From Rhynchopus euleeides (lineage: Eukaryota > Euglenozoa > Diplonemea > Diplonemida > Diplonemidae): 64,000 bases of DNA. The notes below the pieces were generated by a model. It was not told the DNA's origin and made no database searches. It saw only the letters and a program-made list of their open reading frames with translations. Within the stretch, counting starts at the first letter, position 1, and the number at the start of each line of letters is the position of its first letter. This document shows, piece after piece, positions 9,273-18,375 of the stretch. The stretch covers positions 2,108,001-2,172,000 of the forward strand of contig OY723244.1 of assembly GCA_963210315.1 (NCBI GenBank), in the 5' to 3' direction. The position numbers and the translations under genes were made by a program.

Positions 9273-11531
9273 TCACGCGGTGTACGCGTGTGCATTGATG
9301 GCAGAGACTGCCTCTTCGAAAGAAGCCAGCACATTCTTCGGGATGGTGGTGGGCTGGAGAATGTCGTCCTCCCACTCGACGACTTTCGGCCCAGTCGCAG
9401 CAGGATAGCCCTTCCGCAGGGTCCGGTCGAACTGGTTGGGTAGGTCCTGGTTGCAGGCATGGAAGAGGATTCGGGCCCGAGTTGATGCGTGCGCTGCCAT
9501 GCGGGACGGGGGGAGCACACGGCGCGCGATAGAAAACACGCTGTCACACCCCAGAGTCGATGCAGTCACCGCCAGCAGATCAAGGCACAGAGTACGCAGC
9601 GCGCACTCCCCGTAGTTCAGCCAGAAGGAGTCCACATCGCCCTTCATGCCCTCCTTCTTGGAGTGATCCACATACTCTACCCACGCCGCCTCCTCGACTT
9701 CACGGAACGCCGGAATCCAGGCAGTGATATCCTGGAAGGACATCAGGTTGTCAGTGTTCCCCATGATCTTGACAGCACGTGGGTTCACGTGTCTCATCGC
9801 CTTCCAGTAGTAGTACGACCCCTCCGACTTGTTCCCCCACCACCGCACCTTCAGCTCCTCTGAGAGGACAGCTGCGACTGGGGACTTGGCATCCAGCAGG
9901 TCTTCCAGGGACTTCTTTTCCCGCTCGAGAAATTCTTTCTCTTTTTCCGTCTTGGCGTACGCGATGTTGTCAAGGTCCTGAATCTTCCCCTCCATGTCAC
10001 CCCAAACAGAGTGGCTGTGCGACTTCTTCGAGGGGGTGGTGTAGGAAGCCAGCAGCTCCATGATCGGCGAATTTGCCCGCTCCATCTCCAGCAACTCCTT
10101 CTCCAGCCGTGTGACCCCCAGATCCTTGAGCAGCTGGCCCAGCTTCCCCATGCTGGGTGTCGTACTGCCCTGTTGGAGCTCGGTGCTCACGAACACGAAC
10201 AGCGCCTTCATGCGCTGGCGCACGTGGGTGTACACTTCGATGCGAGACGAGTACCGAGTATCACCTGGGAGGGGGCACTTCACAGCCGGCACCTTCTCCT
10301 TTGTGTTGTTCTTTTTTGCAGCGTCGAGAACAGCATGCGCTGCTGGAAGGATATCCTTGAGGGTGGTAGCGGTGGAGACTGCCTCGTTCGGCTGGCGGAG
10401 GGCTGCACGGATCTTCCCGGCGCACGATTCGAAGAGATCGGCTTCCTCCTGCGGCGTGCAGTCCTCCCTGAGTTCTTCGACTTCCCCGAGGATGGTCTCC
10501 AGCGATGACACAGCAACTCCGGAGAGACACTCCATCTGCACTTCGACCCACCGTCTGTGCCGATACTTGTTCTCATCCCCGCCCAGCAAGTTGTTGAGTA
10601 GGCGGGACACCTCGAAGGCGGCACACCCCGGGAACTTCTTCTCCAGGTTGGCCAGCATCCAGGTCTCGCAGACGTCGCCACAGTTGTTCACCAAGTGTGG
10701 GACGCACGACACGAAGGGGACACCGAATGCTTCGGCGAGTTCACGGCTTGCAGCTGCGTTGGACCCGCCCTTGTCGGATCTGATGAGGAAGGGGGGGGGC
10801 AAGCTGAGGCGCGTCAGCTCGCGCTTGATGTCCTGCGACAGCTCGACCCCGGTCTGGCTCCCCCTCCGCTCCTCCGGACGTATGAAGATCAGCGATGCGG
10901 CGAATCCTACAGCGCTGAGGATGATGGCCGTCGCCTTCGTGTCGCCAATCCCACTGTTGTCATGCGACATGCAGTACCTCCCCCCCTTCAGCTTGGCCGT
11001 GATGACCTTCTCGCTGTCCTTCGTCAGCTCGTCGCCCAGCTTCTTCACCAGCGGAGCAACCTTCGGGGGGTCCTTGGGGATGCGTGTGCCTGCGAGGCAG
11101 GAGAGTACACCCTGCATCGCGCCCGCTGTGATCCCCGTGTAGAGCACCCCTTTCGCGATTTTGTCATGCAGAGCGGTTTCACTCGCTTCAAATGCAGTCA
11201 CAATTGTGACCTGCCCCTCTTCCCCCTTCTTCTGCCTTGATTTCTTCCCCACGTGCTTGCTGCCGGTGAAGTGGTCCCCCAGGTCGCCTGCCTGGACATG
11301 GGGCATCCACAACACCTCGCAGATATCGCAGGAGGGGACCTCCTGAGCCGCTGCGTAAACGCTCGTCAGCTGCTTGGAATTCCTGTAGTGTGATTTGATG
11401 TCGCCGACCTTCACGCAGACACAGTCGGTGTGCTTCTTCATCTCCCTGCGGAGAGCATCGCCCAGTACCTTCCTCTGGGAGGGGGGCAGGTGGGGGGTCA
11501 GCAGGGGGTGCGGCCGGCGCGTCGTCACCAA
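9273..11531 (-). CDS. hAT superfamily transposase
   Basis: 752-residue open frame with these parts in order: a C-x2-C ... H-x5-H zinc finger near residues 68-93 (CDIC ... HFTGSKH), likely for DNA binding; an RNase-H-like core with candidate catalytic aspartates in the SHDNSG segment (~191) and in IRSDKGGSNA (~253); a C-x2-H motif (SCVPHLVNNC, ~276-279), diagnostic of hAT; a TRYSS motif; and near residue 660 the C-terminal dimerisation block CDSVFSIARRV with LPPSR. The enzyme cuts and pastes DNA and usually makes 8-bp duplications. The frame probably lacks its true N-terminus, which lies in other frames upstream. Only the part from about SQRKVLGDALRREM onward looks conserved. Confidence 0.9.
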   Translation of the reverse strand: MVTTRRPHPLLTPHLPPSQRKVLGDALRREMKKHTDCVCVKVGDIKSHYRNSKQLTSVYAAAQEVPSCDICEVLWMPHVQAGDLGDHFTGSKHVGKKSRQKKGEEGQVTIVTAFEASETALHDKIAKGVLYTGITAGAMQGVLSCLAGTRIPKDPPKVAPLVKKLGDELTKDSEKVITAKLKGGRYCMSHDNSGIGDTKATAIILSAVGFAASLIFIRPEERRGSQTGVELSQDIKRELTRLSLPPPFLIRSDKGGSNAAASRELAEAFGVPFVSCVPHLVNNCGDVCETWMLANLEKKFPGCAAFEVSRLLNNLLGGDENKYRHRRWVEVQMECLSGVAVSSLETILGEVEELREDCTPQEEADLFESCAGKIRAALRQPNEAVSTATTLKDILPAAHAVLDAAKKNNTKEKVPAVKCPLPGDTRYSSRIEVYTHVRQRMKALFVFVSTELQQGSTTPSMGKLGQLLKDLGVTRLEKELLEMERANSPIMELLASYTTPSKKSHSHSVWGDMEGKIQDLDNIAYAKTEKEKEFLEREKKSLEDLLDAKSPVAAVLSEELKVRWWGNKSEGSYYYWKAMRHVNPRAVKIMGNTDNLMSFQDITAWIPAFREVEEAAWVEYVDHSKKEGMKGDVDSFWLNYGECALRTLCLDLLAVTASTLGCDSVFSIARRVLPPSRMAAHASTRARILFHACNQDLPNQFDRTLRKGYPAATGPKVVEWEDDILQPTTIPKNVLASFEEAVSAINAHAYTA

Positions 11532-11869
11532 CGTCCTCCGCCGGGGGATCTGCCAGGGCCTCCAGGTCCTGCGCGAGCTGCCTCCTGGCAGCAGTCTTCG
11601 CCCCCGCCTTCTTGCCCCGCTTCTTTTTGGGCTTTTCCTCCTCCCTCCGTGCCTCTTTCGCCAGCCAGGATGCGGGCCTTGGCAATGGCTGTGGCCAGCT
11701 GGGGCTTCGTGCCGGCCGCCTCCACCCCCTCCGCCTTCGCCAGGTCCACCAGAAACGACTTCGCCTTTTTCTGCAGCAACAGGGCTGCAGCATCTACGGC
11801 AACAGTTTGTGCCTGTGACAGCTCCGCAGTAATAGAATCCTCATCGGAGTCAGCCGCTCTCTTTGCCAT
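11525..11869 (-). pseudogene. N-terminal part of the hAT transposase, out of frame, SAP-like
   Basis: ATG at 11869 opens MAKRAADSDED, followed by a helix-loop-helix segment (FLVDLAKAEGVEAAGTKPQL) resembling a SAP DNA-binding domain. Near 11660 sense passes to a second frame rich in Lys/Arg (EEEKPKKKRGKKAG), and near 11490 to the frame of the main transposase. Two single-base shifts therefore separate the start from the catalytic part. No GT-AG intron restores the frame in the stretch I examined, so decay or sequencing error near G tracts is more likely. Confidence 0.6.
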
Positions 11870-12155
11870 ATTGCGGCTGCTTGTGTGTGCCAGGTGTGGA
11901 AGTGAGGAACGCGCATACATACAAGCATGCAAAAAAGCGAATGTTATTTGGACCGTGCAGGCTTTTGCAGGATTGGGGGTGGGATGAGAGATTCCTGGGC
12001 TGATACCATCCTAGTCCGTCGAGCCGAGGTCAGTTTCTGAGCAAAGATGTTCTGTAACCCCTTCCCAATAGGGAAACCCCTGCAGAAAAACTAAGGTCTT
12101 AGAATTAAGAGGTTAAAACGCGGAATCTCTTAATAAGGTCTGAATATATCCATGC

Positions 12156-12602
12156 CTAGGGCAGTGGTGGCAGCGTACGGCCGTACGGTACGCGTACGCG
12201 TACGCGTACGCCGTACGCACTTTCTGAAAATCGCGCTGCGTACGCGTACGCAGATTTTGCGTACGGCTGGTATTCCAGGTCTCTCAGCACACAGTAGGCC
12301 GCCCAGCGGGTGGCTGGGCCCTGGCCTTTGCTCTTGCCTTTCACAGATGGTTGCTTGCCGCGCACGTGGCGAATAACTCGCAACACCTGCAAGTACACCC
12401 GCAAGCATACTGCAAAAGGTACCACTTCCGACTGGAAGCCTCGAAGGCTGCCCCTGGTACACCTGAGTTCGACTGTCGGATTTGGTGTGCGGCCATGTCC
12501 GTCTCCTGTGCTCCATAGACTGCCGTACGCAGCGCCGTACGCGTACGCGTACGCGTACGCCGTACGCACTTTTTGAAAATCACGCTGCGTACGCGTACGC
12601 AT
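12156..12602 (-). CDS. Open frame spanning the GTACGC MITE, hypothetical
   Basis: 148 codons run through the whole element. The GTACGC arrays translate as alternating Ala-Tyr or Arg-Val, so the ends are simply repeats. The middle (~60 residues, containing VLRVIRHVRGK and RWAAYCVLRDLEYQPY) looks more protein-like and is kept open in both copies with only a few changes. No family recognised. It may be a captured host fragment or a chance frame. Confidence 0.25.
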   Translation of the reverse strand: MRTRTQRDFQKVRTAYAYAYAYGAAYGSLWSTGDGHGRTPNPTVELRCTRGSLRGFQSEVVPFAVCLRVYLQVLRVIRHVRGKQPSVKGKSKGQGPATRWAAYCVLRDLEYQPYAKSAYAYAARFSESAYGVRVRVRVPYGRTLPPLP

Positions 12603-12611
12603 CCACCACTG
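12162..12611 (-). mobile_element. hAT-type MITE with GTACGC arrays, copy 1
   Basis: 450 bp with ends CAGTGGTGGCAGCGTACG / inverted. Flanks are GCCTAGGG (12154-12161) and CCCTAGGG (12612-12619), an 8-bp duplication with one mismatch. Both ends carry runs of the palindrome GCGTACGC. Copy 2, in the opposite orientation, is at 59716-60171. It sits exactly at the right end of the larger hAT element. Confidence 0.85.
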
Positions 12612-12633
12612 CCCTAGGGGGGGGGGTGGGGGG

Positions 12634-13747
12634 CAGGGCTGTAAATAAGGTTTGGGGGTCAGGAGTCGGGAGTCGGGAGTCGGTTATTTACAGTCACCTA
12701 AGGTACCTGGGGTGGGGGGCTGGGGGGGACGGGCGGTCTCAAACCCTACTCAATCCTGCACGCATCCTGTAGTACGGCCACCTCTGCCGTGGAGAGTCCC
12801 ATGGACCCTCCAGCAGTCGCCCACCATTCGGTCAGGGCGGACTGACTCGGCGCTTGCGGGGTCTTCCCGCGTGCGAGGTGGTCCGCGAAGAAGCACGCGA
12901 CGCACAGCGCCATGTTGGCTGTCCCAGCCAACCCCCCACTTCGCCCGCAGCGCCCCACACGCTGCGAGCACCTCACTCACGGCAGCAGTATTTGGCTGCA
13001 TAGCTCTCAGTATTTCCCGTGCATGCAGCGCATGCATCCACAAATTTTGTGGATGCATCCACACACAGCCTGGAGCTCCGAAGCCCTGCATGCAGGCCTG
13101 CCTGCAGTGGATGAATGCCTGTATGCCAAATCGAAAATCCATTTTTTGACATTTTCGGGCATCCCTGGATGCCGTGGATGCATGCATGGATGCATCCACA
13201 CCATCCACGGCCCCACTGAGAGCTATGTTGGCTGTGAGTCAAACACTACTGCCTCTACCTGAGGCATGTTGTGTGTCGCAACAGTTGCGTCACATGTGTG
13301 ACGCATCTGTGTGGAGTGTGTGTGGTTGTGCACGTGTGCGCTGCGGTATGCTCAACCACCTGATGGGGGCGGAACACAACTCTTCTTGGGAGCTGCCAGG
13401 ATCTGGCAAAAGGGGCGGGAAAGGGGCGCCGTATTCACAGCAGTGGTTTGGCAATGAACTCACCCCAGTTCAGAGACCGGTAATGAAGAAGATGACTGGG
13501 AGGCACACACCATGTCCCACCCAGCGGGACCCCCACACCCCCACCCACCCATCGGGACCCCCCCTCCTCGGGTGTTCCAAAAACCCTTTCTTTTGAATAT
13601 TTGGAGTCTGTGCGGATCGCAGTGGGGTCATTTTGGCCATGGGGTGCCTAATACCGCACATTCCCTAAGGGAAGCAAGGCAACCCTCCCAATCCCAAAAA
13701 ATCCGGCGCGAGTCGGGAGTCGGGAGTCGGCCTTATTTACACCCCTG
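12634..13747. mobile_element. hAT-type element with perfect 8-bp duplication
   Basis: 1114 bp with ends CAGGGCTGTAAATAAGG and, inverted, CAGGGGTGTAAATAAGG (16 of 17 match). It is flanked on both sides by GTGGGGGG (12626-12633, 13748-13755). Tandem GAGTCGG units lie next to each end (12660-12682, 13710-13730). Inside at 13020-13200 is a cluster of the palindromic motif GTGGATGCATCCAC. A small minus-strand frame at 12746-12976 is the only protein-like remnant; no transposase. Confidence 0.88.
13020..13205. repeat. Cluster of TGGATGCATCCA palindromes
   Basis: Repeated palindromic words around ATGCAT (GCATGCATCCACAAATTTTG ... TGGATGCATCCAC; GGATGCATGCATGGATGCATCC) inside the hAT-type element 12634-13747. 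Confidence 0.7.
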
Positions 13748-14358
13748 GTGGGGGGGGGGGGGTGGGTGGCTGTATATTTATACCTATCCCAAAGGGACGT
13801 GGGCAACTTTCCCGAACACGTGCATGGGGGGTGGGATGGGGTCCTGAATGCCGGTTTTATTCTGGCTGTCCGCTTCCGCGTGATGCCGCCAGAAGGAATC
13901 GAAGGTGTGTGGGGGTTGAGGGTTGCGTGCAGTCGCTCGGGTCCGCGAGGCCCCGCGGTAGCGGTAAACACAAGCCACCCTCCCTCGAGACAGTGTATGT
14001 GAGCGCCACCGAGAGTTCACTTCGGTGCGACGAACCTACACTCAACAAACAAGAGAAATGTGTGTTCCACTGTGTATGTGTGTGTGGCTATGGAGGGAGC
14101 AGCATTTGCATACAGCGGAGCCACACAGTGCGATGCAAGGAGACCAACACGCGTGTGTGTGTCACCTGCACTATTTTTGTGTGCTCCCTAATAAGGTCCC
14201 ATGGTTGCAGATGTAGGTTACTGGCGAGTCGCACACCCCCTCCTTTTTGTGAGTGGACCCTCCCTCAGTAGCATGATGCGTGATAGTCATCCCCCATCAC
14301 GGCATGTCCCTGTCAGTTACACATCATCTGCACAGCTCTGCACCCAAGGAGTGGGAAG
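13748..14358. other. Upstream region of the first receptor gene
   Basis: No gene supported. Contains poly-G at 13748-13762 and CA/GT-rich stretches; the last ~80 bases form the leader of the receptor gene. Confidence 0.4.
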
Positions 14359-17300
14359 ATGCGGTGCGTCGCGCTGTGCGCGCTGCTGTGCCTCCCGGCA
14401 GCCCTGCACGCTGCGAAGGCCCCGATCCGCATCATCGGGTCGCTCGCGCAGTCGCCACCTATCGCACCGCACTCGAGTTCTTCCAAACCTTTCATTCCGT
14501 GCAGCACGATTGCGGACTCGGGGAAGAAGTGCAACAGGGCTGGGTACCCTTCAGTGCAGGCGTGGATGGCAAGCCTTTCCTCTGACGCACGTGGGACTGT
14601 GAAGTTCCTGACCCCTGACTACAAATCACGGACAGTGCTGGCGCACCCTGACGGGCTGAAGCTGAACCACGCGGTGTGGCGCAACCTCGACCTCGACTTC
14701 GTCACGATGCGCAACGAGTACCTGATGTCGGACACGACAGCCGAAGCCAGCTTGGAGGATTTCATAAGGCAGAGCCCGTGCCCGTGGGTCATGTCTGACT
14801 TCGTTGTGGACACATCGTACCCGTACCTCACGTATCTGCTGATGCCATGCACGTGAAAATGATCGACGGTGTGAAGGTCGGGGTGCTGGTGCTGTGGTTC
14901 AGCAGCCATGAGGAAAAGAGCTTCTCGTCCTTCCCACACGCCCACATCCTCCCGATCCTGACGAGGCGGCTGCGGATGGACGGCGTCGGCAAGATCGTGG
15001 TGTACCTCACGGGCATTGTGTCGGGCACTGAGGACGACTTCCTTGTCCTTTCTGCGAACGACATCGACGTGGTGGTGACCGACATCGTGCGGAAGAAGAC
15101 TCCTCCGTATGTGCTGAACGGCACCACCGTGCTGACCGCACCCCGCTTCTACGGGACCCGCAATGACCTTCTGGTGCTGGAGATGGTGCAGGACGGCAGC
15201 TTGTGGAAGTACGCCCTGCGTGACATCCCGCTCATGTTCAGCAAGCCAGCAGGCTACACGTCTGACCCTGCGTACATTGCAGCGAAGCAGTGGATGCAGG
15301 TCGAGATGGAGCGGAGCTTTGCCAATGACATCACCATCACGCAGCTGACAGCGCCCATGCCTGGAGCAATCGACTCTACGGGCATCATCTGCAACCTGCG
15401 TGAGTGCGAGGTTGGGACACTGACAGCTGATGCTATGCGGGAACGTGCCGGCACAGAGCTGTCGATGACCAACGCTGCTGCGGCACGATCTGGGTTCGGG
15501 TGGCCTGTGGGCCCTGTGAAGCGGAGCACGCTGTGGGACACGTACCCCTTCGCAAACACGGTGTGCCGTGTGAACGTGTCTGGGACCGTCGTGGTGGACA
15601 TGCTCAACAACGGCGTCAGCCAGCTGCTCCCGAACGGCAGACACGACCAAACACAGAAGCCCTCAGGCCGCTTCCCGCAGATCAGCGGGTTCCGCTTCCA
15701 GATGAACACAAGGCTGCCCATCGGCAGCAGGGTGGTGTCGGTGGACGTGATGCAGCCAGACGGCACCTTCGCACCGCTCGAGAAGAGGCGTGTCTACTCC
15801 CTGGCGCTGACAAGCTACAACATGGACGGCAACTCTGGGTACGATATGCTTGCTGAGAACCGTCAGGGGCCGGGTGAGTGTTTCGTGACGACGATGATGG
15901 AGGCCACACAGGAGTACCTTCTGAGGAGGAAGACGTACGCACCGTACATCGATGGGCGGATCAACACCTCCGAAGCTGTGACGATCGCGATGCGGAACCA
16001 GTCGTTCGATAACTGCACCCTTCTCGAAAAGCACGACCCTTACTGGCAGGACTGTGTGGCGTGCGAGGCAGGGTTCTGGCGTCCTGACGCGACGAGTAAC
16101 GTGTGTGTCGAGCGGGTGTCGGACAGCGTGAATGTGCTCATGATTGTCGGGATAGTTGTCGGCGTCGTTCTGGTGCTTGCCATCCCGCTGGTGTGGAAGA
16201 TGACGGAGAAGCAGCGCCGCATCAACGCGCTGTTCAACAACAACAAGGTTGCGGAGGAGTGTGCCGTGGCGGTGATGGAGCTGCGCCTGTCGGACCTCGA
16301 CTATCTGAACAAGCTTGAGACCCCCAACACCATCCAGTCCGCCTTCATCGCGATTGTGAAGCAGATGAAGATGTACATGGAGTTCATGCCGAAGAACCTC
16401 ATCGCGAACTACCAGCCGAGGCAAGACGACAGCCCCGCCTCCTCGCAGCCTACCGCCTCTGAGTCGTCAGGGGAGGTGAGTGTCTCGCAGACAACAAGAG
16501 GATCCGTGTCCCAGCGGAGCTCTCTGTTCCACAGCCAGACCCGCCGTGTAAGCACCTTCGCCCACACTGAACGGATCGGAACGACCAATGTTACACGCAA
16601 GAAGCGCGTCTCCGTCCTCGCCCTGAACAGCAGGTCCCACACGGCCAAATGTGGTAAACTCGAGTCTGAAGGAGTTCGTGTGGTACACTCGCACCTGATC
16701 GAGACCTTCAGCACTGTGGTGGAGAGCTTCAAGGGGCTTGCGGAGTCGATGTGCGGTGACCGCCTCCTGGCTGCGTGGAACACTGTGGTGGACCGCCCCT
16801 GCCACAGCGTGCTTGCCTGCAAGGCTGCGTACCAGATGCGGGGCCTGAAGGAGAAGGAGGAAGGGGGGGAGAAGGATGAGGTTGGTGACGCGGACCAGCA
16901 GATCGTGCGTCACATCGGGCTGTCCACAGGCACTGTGATGTTCGGGCTGTTCGGAGGCACCGGCACAAAGAAGTACGACATCGTGGGGAAGGTTGTGCCG
17001 GGTGCGATGCTGCTGGCCCTTCTGAACAAGGAGTACGACACGCAGTGCCTCTTCCCGCAATCGATGCTGGAGGACGCAGGTCTTCTGTTCTCCGTTTGCA
17101 TCGTAGACTACGTCAGCCACTCCAAGCTTTCCGACGGGGCCTTCATCTACGAGCTTGGCGACAAGAGGGGCGACGCACAGGCGGCACCGGAGGAGTGGAT
17201 GTACGAGCTGGAGGCTGCAGAGAATGCCAACCCTTACAAGGCACAGAATGATCAGTGGAAGTCCTTTGTCAACACCGGGCGCATCGAAGCTGACACGACG

Positions 17301-17387
17301 CAGCTCAGCGGGAAGCTGCTGCAGCTCAAGAACGACGCTGTGTCGGGGGAGTACTCCTGCACCTGCCCGAGCCTGGCTCTGTTCTGA
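14359..17387 (+). pseudogene. 5'-nucleotidase/cyclase-like receptor, copy A, one-base deletion
   Basis: Tandem paralogue of the gene at 18376 with the same signal peptide, domains and ending (CPSLALF). Translation from the ATG at 14359 stops at 14856, because the stretch before GTGAAA (14823-14854) is one base shorter than in copy B (32 versus 33). The rest reads cleanly from about 14847 to 17387. Beyond the break it has the 5'-nucleotidase C-terminal domain, Cys pair, transmembrane segment and cyclase-like domain. Either the gene is recently inactivated, the sequence has an error, or a shorter protein without signal peptide starts internally. All remaining sequence is open and highly similar to copy B, favouring a very recent lesion or an error. 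Confidence 0.8.
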
Positions 17388-18375
17388 ATCTGAGCGCAAC
17401 TAGATCTACCCAGACATACGTGGATCGGACGAAGGAAGCCTTCTTTGATGCCGGCTCGTCTCGAGACTGGGAGTGCCTCAACAGTGTACAGCAATCTGAC
17501 GGGTGGGTGGAGGCAGGGGGAAGGTCCGTTCTCATTCTTATTGTATCAAAGAAGGGGTGCCGAGGGGCTTCTTGTCTATTCCGGTTTGCTTTCTGTGCAG
17601 CACCTTCTGGTCGCGTCGTGCGTTGGTTGTGTGGGTGCCCTGCGCCCCCCCTCCCCTTCCGGACAAAAAGGACTAACATTGCATGAAGGTGCTGGCGTTT
17701 GCTTTCCCATTCACTCTCGACAATCAAACCCCCTCTCCGCTGCACCTTTCGGAGGCTCACGTGGTGGCCATCACAAACAGGAAGGGACAGGAGGGAGGCT
17801 GGCCCACCACCCCCCGTTTCTCCGTCCGCAAAACACTGGGTTTGAGACACAACCTGCATAATTAGTGAAGGGTGATCATTTTTGTGCTCCCTTCGACTTC
17901 TATTTCACCACCCCCGATTCTCCGTCTGGGTTTCTTTGTCTGTGGTTTTCGACCTTCCTCTAACTACTTCAGTGTAGTTGTCGGCTCACATGAGCGTGTT
18001 CTTCCTCTGTTTTGGTGGCGCTTCGTCACGCCTCGCGCATCTGTTCGTGTGCCAAGTGGTTCGAGGCTTCCGCCAACCATTTGACGCATCTGGCGTTTCC
18101 CTTTGGTGATGGTGCACGAAAGGCACAGAAGCCTTGAGGCGGACAGTTCTGCGTGGATGGGCAGTCACAAGCATGACGTTTCCCGTACCCCCCTCCCGAC
18201 TGTTGTTTTATGGCCGCCAGAGCAGCGCTGCTGTTCGCATCTTGCTGGCCTTCGGATTGGCGGGGGGATCTGCCCCCGCTGGTCCCGTTGGAGGTCTCTG
18301 ACAGCACTGCATGCATCCACCCACAGATACACGAGCCGTCTGCTCTCAACACCCGCACACCCAAGGCGCGGGGAG
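17388..18375. other. Spacer between the receptor paralogues
   Basis: Non-coding. Includes one copy (17656-17920) of a dispersed repeat containing ACACAACCTGCATAA and GTGAAGGGTGATCATT and ending in TTTCACCACCCCC; relatives at 25810, 51775 and 59630. The leader immediately before copy B contains GCATGCATCC. The spacer is unlike the region upstream of copy A except for the last few bases before the ATG. Confidence 0.5.

Larger units (their letters stand above)
8694..12160 (-). mobile_element. hAT-type DNA transposon with its own transposase
   Basis: Ends are imperfect inverted repeats: CCTAGGCATGGATGTATTCA on the left, and CCTAGGCATGGATATATTCA read inward from 12160. Just inside both ends are copies of a palindromic motif built on TTAAGACCTTA / TAAGGTCTTA (8768, 8937, 8969, 8990, 12093). 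The interior carries a large hAT transposase on the minus strand. The palindromic CCTAGG at each end, and a second element inserted at the right end (12162), leave the exact duplication unresolved. Confidence 0.75.

Noticed and set aside
10011..11240. Long plus-strand frames opposite the hAT transposase
   Set aside because: Shadow frames of the GC-rich minus-strand gene.
11436..11470. Possible 23-nt GT-AG intron joining transposase frames
   Set aside because: Removing it does not restore the frame; a one-base indel explains the shift better.
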